Shown here: one piece after another, positions 6,367 to 10,385 of the stretch | How the letters are laid out: each line of letters starts with the position of its first letter | How positions within the stretch are numbered: the stretch's first letter is position 1 | Source: an uncultured Kingella sp. | GTDB lineage: Bacteria > Pseudomonadota > Gammaproteobacteria > Burkholderiales > Neisseriaceae | Reading direction: 5' to 3' | Assembly: GCA_916720425.1 (NCBI GenBank) | Contig: CAKARD010000044.1 | Location: 1 to 10,385, forward strand | Length of the DNA: 10,385 bases | Made by a program: the position numbers and the translations under genes | Notes under the pieces: generated by a model | Seen by the model: the letters and a program-made list of their open reading frames with translations, nothing else | Databases searched by the model: none | What the model was told of the DNA's origin: nothing

Positions 6367-7890
6367 TTAACCCTCAACGGGAATAATTCCAATTTTTGCT
6401 TGCCATTGTTTTGGCGCGATGGCGTGAACCGATTGACCTTTGCTATCAACGGCAACGGTAACGGGCATATCTTTTACTTCAAATTCATAAATGGCTTCCA
6501 TGCCCAATTCTGGGAATGCCAATACTTTAGCAGATTTAATGGCTTTCGCTACCAAATAGGCTGCGCCGCCTGTTGCCATTAAATAAACAGCGTTATTATC
6601 GGCGATGGCCTGACAAGTCGCTGCGCCACGTTCTGATTTGCCAATCATGCCTAATAAGCCTGTTTGTTCAAGCATTTGGCGAGTGAATTTGTCCATACGT
6701 GTTGCAGTTGTTGGGCCAGCAGGACCCACGACTTCATCACGTACTGGGTCAACAGGACCGACGTAGTAAATCATTTTATTGGTGAAATCAACGGGCAATG
6801 GTTCACCTTTATTGAGCATATCAATCATGCGTTTGTGGGCAGCATCACGACCGGTCAAGATTTTGCCGTTAAGCAACAACACATCGCCCATTTTCCAATT
6901 CGCAACATCTTCTTTGGTCAGATTATCCAAATCAACACGAATACCATTATCTGGGCTATAGGTGATGTCTGGCCAATCTTCCAGACTTGGGGCTTCCAAA
7001 TTCGCAGGACCTGAGCCATCTAGTTCAAATTCAACATGGCGAGTGGCGGCACAGTTGGGAATCATGGCAACGGGTTTGCTTGCAGCGTGGGTTGGGTAAT
7101 CCAAGATTTTTACGTCCAAGACAGTTGTTAAGCCGCCCAAGCCTTGTGCGCCGATGCCCAAAGCGTTCACTTTTTCAAAGATTTCTAAGCGTAATTTTTC
7201 TACTGTATTCAATTCTGTGCCTGAAGCTGCTTTTTCTTGCAACTCGTGAATGTCAATATGTGACATCAGACTTTCCTTTGCCATCATCATGGCTTTTTCA
7301 GGTGTACCGCCAATGCCAATGCCTAAAATACCTGGTGGACACCAGCCAGCCCCCATAGTTGGTACAGTTTTAATCACCCAATCTACAATGCTATCAGATG
7401 GATTTAACATGGCCATTTTGGATTTATTTTCAGAACCACCGCCTTTTGCGGCACAAGTTACTTCAATTTTATCGCCAGGCACAACTTCCATGTGAACCAC
7501 AGCGGGCGTATTATCTTTAGTGTTTACGCGTTTACCTGCAGGGTCTGCTAAAACTGATGCGCGTAACACATTATCAGGATTGGTATAAGCACGACGCACA
7601 CCTTCGTTGACCATCTCTTGCACGCTCATTTGTGCATCCCATTGTACATTCATACCAATTTTCAAAAACACAGTCGCAATCCCTGTATCTTGACAAATTG
7701 GGCGATGACCTTCGGCACACATGCGGCTGTTAACCAAAATTTGAGTCATGGCATCTTTAGCCGCTGGATTTTCTTCTTTTTCTAATGCTTTGGTTAAGGC
7801 TTTGATATAGTCTTTGGGGTGATAGTAGCTGATGAATTGGAAGGCATCGGCGATACTTTGAATAAAGTCTTCTTGTTTAATAATGGTCAT
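6367..7890 (-). CDS. fumB: Fumarate hydratase, class I, iron-sulfur, single chain
   Basis: This enzyme interconverts fumarate and L-malate in the citric acid cycle, using an oxygen-sensitive [4Fe-4S] cluster in the cytoplasm. The protein is 507 residues, as in Neisseria, with the alpha and beta parts fused in one chain. Recognisable motifs in order are RPICQDTGIA (Cys66), AKGGGSENKS (148-157), GWCPPGILGIG (Cys184), NCAATRH (Cys280), ILTGRDAAHKR (344-354), GPAGPTTATRMD (389-400) and GKSERGA (417-423). Cys66, Cys184 and Cys280 are the probable cluster ligands by spacing. I chose ATG at 7890 because AAAGGAA lies eight bases upstream and MTIIKQEDF fits the family start. The frame extends 54 codons further to 8052, but that part is basic, lacks a ribosome binding site and is unlike any fumarase start. 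No strong promoter could be picked. It is transcribed away from hsdM. Confidence 0.96.
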   Translation of the reverse strand: MTIIKQEDFIQSIADAFQFISYYHPKDYIKALTKALEKEENPAAKDAMTQILVNSRMCAEGHRPICQDTGIATVFLKIGMNVQWDAQMSVQEMVNEGVRRAYTNPDNVLRASVLADPAGKRVNTKDNTPAVVHMEVVPGDKIEVTCAAKGGGSENKSKMAMLNPSDSIVDWVIKTVPTMGAGWCPPGILGIGIGGTPEKAMMMAKESLMSHIDIHELQEKAASGTELNTVEKLRLEIFEKVNALGIGAQGLGGLTTVLDVKILDYPTHAASKPVAMIPNCAATRHVEFELDGSGPANLEAPSLEDWPDITYSPDNGIRVDLDNLTKEDVANWKMGDVLLLNGKILTGRDAAHKRMIDMLNKGEPLPVDFTNKMIYYVGPVDPVRDEVVGPAGPTTATRMDKFTRQMLEQTGLLGMIGKSERGAATCQAIADNNAVYLMATGGAAYLVAKAIKSAKVLAFPELGMEAIYEFEVKDMPVTVAVDSKGQSVHAIAPKQWQAKIGIIPVEG

Positions 7891-8127
7891 GGTGTCAGTT
7901 CCTTTAAGTGGTTGATGGTTATTGTTGCGAAGTGATGATTTACCGCATTTACTGAATTTAATGGATATTTTGGAAATACTGCATTCTAACATCTTTAAGA
8001 ATTGCTTTGCAGTCTGCGCCTTATGTTTCTGCCGTGAACGGTGAAGTTTCACGGCGCAAGCTGATAAAATCTAACTAATATATTTATGCTAAACTTCCCA
8101 TAATTTTTATATACCAAGCAAAATCTT
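7891..8127. other. Divergent spacer between fumB and hsdM
   Basis: These 237 bases must hold the promoters of both divergent genes. The only clear structure is an inverted repeat, GCCGTGAA (8031-8038) with TTCACGGC (8048-8055), around a nine-base loop; it has no T-run on either strand. For hsdM the best promoter guess is CTGATA (8061-8066) with TATGCT (8085-8090), an 18-base spacing and weak in both parts. No clear promoter for fumB was found. The half next to hsdM (about 8060-8127) is very AT-rich and ends without a Shine-Dalgarno sequence. The junction of the probably acquired restriction locus is likely here. Confidence 0.5.
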
Positions 8128-10385
8128 ATGGCAATCAAAAAAAATCAGCTTTACGCATCTCTTTGGGCTAGCTGCGACGAATTACGCGGCGGTATGGATG
8201 CGAGTCTTTATAAAGACTATGTTCTTACGCTATTGTTTTTAAAATACGTTTCCGATAAACACAAGCAAGGCGGAGGCATGATCGAGCTGCCCGCCGGTAC
8301 GTCTTTTGACGACATTGTTAATCTCAAAAATACCGCTGACATTGGCGACCGATTAAATAAGATCATTGCCCAAATTGCCGAAGCCAACGACTTAAAAGGC
8401 GTGATTGACGTTGCCGACTTTAACGACGAAGACAAACTAGGTAAAGGCAAGGAGATGATCGACCGTTTGAGCAAGCTGGTCGGCATTTTTGAAAAGCTCA
8501 ACCTTTCTTCTAACCAAGCCGAAGACGATGATTTATTAGGTGATGCCTACGAATACCTGATGCGCCATTTTGCGACCGAGTCGGGTAAATCTAAAGGGCA
8601 GTTTTACACGCCTGCCGAAGTTTCGCGCATTATGGCGAAGATTATCGGAATCAGTGCAGATTGTCCGTCTAGTACCAGTGTTTATGACCCGACCTGCGGC
8701 TCGGGTTCGCTGTTGCTCAAAGCTGCTGCGCAAGCCAACAACCAAATCAGCCTGTACGGTCAAGAAAAAGATGTGGTAACCGCATCCCTTGCCCGTATGA
8801 ATATGATTTTACATAACAACGAAACCGCCGAAATCAACACTGGGAACACCTTGTCCAATCCGTCTTTCCGTGATGAAAACGGCGGGCTTAAGACCTTCGA
8901 TTTTGCCGTTGCCAATCCGCCTTTTTCAAGCAAGAACTGGACGAGCGGCATTACACCGGATGATGACCCATTTGAACGCTTCAGTTACGGCATCCCGCCC
9001 GAGAAAAACGGCGATTACGCCTTTTTGCTGCATCTACTCAAAAGCCTGAAACCAAGCGGAAAAGGCGCGATTATTCTTCCGCACGGCGTGCTGTTTCGCG
9101 GCAATGCCGAAGCGCGCATCCGCACGGAATTGCTCAACCTTGGCTTTATTAAAGGCATTATTGGGCTGCCTGCCAACCTGTTTTACGGCACAGGCATTCC
9201 GGCCTGCATTATCGTGATCGACAAAGAACACGCTCAAACCGCCCAATTTGCCGAAGACGGAACAAACCAAGTTATCAGTGGCGGCAGTGTGTTTATGATT
9301 GACGCATCGCGCGGCTTTATTAAAGACGGCAACAAAAACCGTCTGCGCGAGCAAGACATTCACAAAATCATCGACACTTTCACAAAACAGGAAGAAATTC
9401 CCCATTACAGCCGTATGGTGCATTTAAGCGAAATCGTTGCACAAGATTACAACCTTAACCTGCCTCGCTATATAGACAGTGGAGAAGTCGAAGACCTGCA
9501 AGACCTCGCCGCCCATCTTTACGGCGGCATACCTGCGCACGATATGGACGCGCTGGAAGCCTATTGGCAAGTTTTAGGCCGTCTGAAAAACGAGTTGTTT
9601 TCCGAACACGATGGCCGCTTTACCACTAAAATCGAAAGCAGCCAAATCAAAGCCCATATTTTGGCGCACCCCGATTATGCCGCTTTCAAAGCCGAACACT
9701 TGGCAAAATTTGCTGCGTGGCACGCTCAAAACGACCTTGCTGCCATCCAACCAGGCAGCCGACCAAGCAAGCTTATCCAGCAATGGAGTGAAAGCCTGCT
9801 GGACGCGTTCAAACCAAGCAGCTTGATTGAAGAATACGATTTCTATCAAATCCTGATGGACTACTGGGCGGAAACCCTGCAAGACGATGTTTATTTAATT
9901 GCCCAAGACGGTTGGCCAGCGGTCAAGGATTTGGCCGAAATCACCAAAGAAAGCGATGAAGTCGCCAACTTGACCGTCGTCTTTGAGGAATCTGAAACCG
10001 ACAAAAAAGGCAAAACCAAAACCAAACGCATCAGTAAAAAATACCGCAGCGAAGTCATTGCGCCTGAACTGATTGCCTATCGCTATTTTTCAGACGACCT
10101 AGCTAAGCTGGAAGAAAAACAAAGCGAGCTGGAACGCCTAAGCCAAGAATTGGAAAGCCATTTGGAAGAACACGGTGGCGAAGAGGGCGCGCTGAATGAA
10201 GTGCTGGACGCAAAAGGCAAACTTTCCGCCAAACTGTTGAAGGCAGAATTGGAGAAAAGCGGCATAGAAGAAGGCGAGCGAGCTATTTTGCAAACTGCCC
10301 AAACACTGATCACGCAGGAAAAAGCCGCCAAGGATGCAGTCAAAGCCCAAAGCGAAGCCCTAAATCTTGCCATTTTCAAACAATT
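8128..10385 (+). CDS. hsdM: Type I restriction-modification DNA methyltransferase subunit, 3' end beyond window
   Basis: HsdM transfers a methyl group from S-adenosylmethionine to adenine N6 in the bipartite site chosen by HsdS, protecting the host genome from HsdR. The frame is open from ATG 8128 to the edge, with 752 codons visible. The helical N-terminal HsdM domain covers about 7-150. The methyltransferase core follows with QFYTP (158-162, motif X), YDPTCGSGS (186-194, the SAM-binding motif I) and NPPF (263-266, catalytic motif IV). The core ends near 465. A long C-terminal extension follows, turning into a charged, probably coiled-coil region from about 658. Many HsdM proteins are near 500 residues, so this is a long form. 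No Shine-Dalgarno precedes the ATG, but MAIKKNQLYASLW suits a HsdM start. Codons are G+C-richer than in the genes to the left, and two uptake sequences lie inside, which suggests transfer. hsdS and hsdR are expected to the right. Confidence 0.95.
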   Translation, partial: MAIKKNQLYASLWASCDELRGGMDASLYKDYVLTLLFLKYVSDKHKQGGGMIELPAGTSFDDIVNLKNTADIGDRLNKIIAQIAEANDLKGVIDVADFNDEDKLGKGKEMIDRLSKLVGIFEKLNLSSNQAEDDDLLGDAYEYLMRHFATESGKSKGQFYTPAEVSRIMAKIIGISADCPSSTSVYDPTCGSGSLLLKAAAQANNQISLYGQEKDVVTASLARMNMILHNNETAEINTGNTLSNPSFRDENGGLKTFDFAVANPPFSSKNWTSGITPDDDPFERFSYGIPPEKNGDYAFLLHLLKSLKPSGKGAIILPHGVLFRGNAEARIRTELLNLGFIKGIIGLPANLFYGTGIPACIIVIDKEHAQTAQFAEDGTNQVISGGSVFMIDASRGFIKDGNKNRLREQDIHKIIDTFTKQEEIPHYSRMVHLSEIVAQDYNLNLPRYIDSGEVEDLQDLAAHLYGGIPAHDMDALEAYWQVLGRLKNELFSEHDGRFTTKIESSQIKAHILAHPDYAAFKAEHLAKFAAWHAQNDLAAIQPGSRPSKLIQQWSESLLDAFKPSSLIEEYDFYQILMDYWAETLQDDVYLIAQDGWPAVKDLAEITKESDEVANLTVVFEESETDKKGKTKTKRISKKYRSEVIAPELIAYRYFSDDLAKLEEKQSELERLSQELESHLEEHGGEEGALNEVLDAKGKLSAKLLKAELEKSGIEEGERAILQTAQTLITQEKAAKDAVKAQSEALNLAIFKQ
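9576..9587 (+). repeat. DNA uptake sequence AGGCCGTCTGAA (AG-DUS) inside hsdM
   Basis: All 12 bases match the AG-DUS dialect used by several Neisseria species as the signal for DNA uptake in natural transformation through ComP. It sits inside the hsdM reading frame, encoding part of VLGRLKN. Confidence 0.9.
10089..10100 (-). repeat. DNA uptake sequence AGGTCGTCTGAA (AG-mucDUS) inside hsdM
   Basis: The + strand reads TTCAGACGACCT. Its complement is AGGTCGTCTGAA, a full match to the dialect described for Neisseria mucosa-type genomes, one base different from AG-DUS. It lies about 500 bases after the first copy, in the opposite orientation, and encodes FSDDL of HsdM. Confidence 0.8.

Noticed and set aside
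7891..8052. Upstream 54-codon extension of fumB (start at 8052)
   Set aside because: The extension is basic and unlike any fumarase N-terminus, and has no ribosome binding site, while ATG 7890 has AAAGGAA well placed and gives the usual 507 residues.
8217..9882. Several - and + strand reading frames of 60-130 codons
   Set aside because: They are shadows of hsdM, which is continuously open in its frame and carries all methyltransferase motifs.

Overview
The window looks like chromosomal DNA of a fairly AT-rich betaproteobacterium, most likely of the family Neisseriaceae. The evidence is the gene content: a tandem di-haem cytochrome c5, a 507-residue single-chain class I fumarase and an orphan family-3 amino-acid-binding lipoprotein, all with a neisserial look, plus a class A RNase P RNA. 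I infer this from protein and motif recognition only; no search was run and I do not name a genus.

Layout, left to right. On the + strand lie a membrane-anchored calcineurin-like phosphoesterase (cut or nearly cut by the left edge) and, 13 bases on, a multi-pass membrane protein resembling DUF2157. These are followed by rnpB, the RNase P RNA gene, with its own promoter and a perfect bidirectional terminator. On the - strand, reading from right to left, come fumB (class I fumarase), the cytochrome c5 gene, rng (RNase G) and a solute-binding lipoprotein. Each of these four is separated by spacers, some with convincing promoters or hairpins, so they look like single-gene units and not one operon. 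At the right end, divergent from fumB, a long type I restriction-modification methyltransferase gene (hsdM) starts at 8128 and runs off the window still open.

The first 8.1 kb are housekeeping: central carbon metabolism, electron transfer, RNA processing and amino-acid uptake. The hsdM region differs. It is visibly richer in G+C, with GCC, GGC, AAC and CTG codons frequent. It carries two complete 12-base DNA uptake sequences of the Neisseria type, AGGCCGTCTGAA and its AGGTCGTCTGAA dialect, while I found none in the preceding 8.1 kb. The simplest reading is that the restriction-modification locus was acquired from a DUS-bearing Neisseria relative and inserted between fumB and whatever flanked it. 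The partner genes hsdS and hsdR, and any accessory defence genes, would lie beyond the right edge. I saw no CRISPR array, tRNA, insertion sequence or clearly unknown system.
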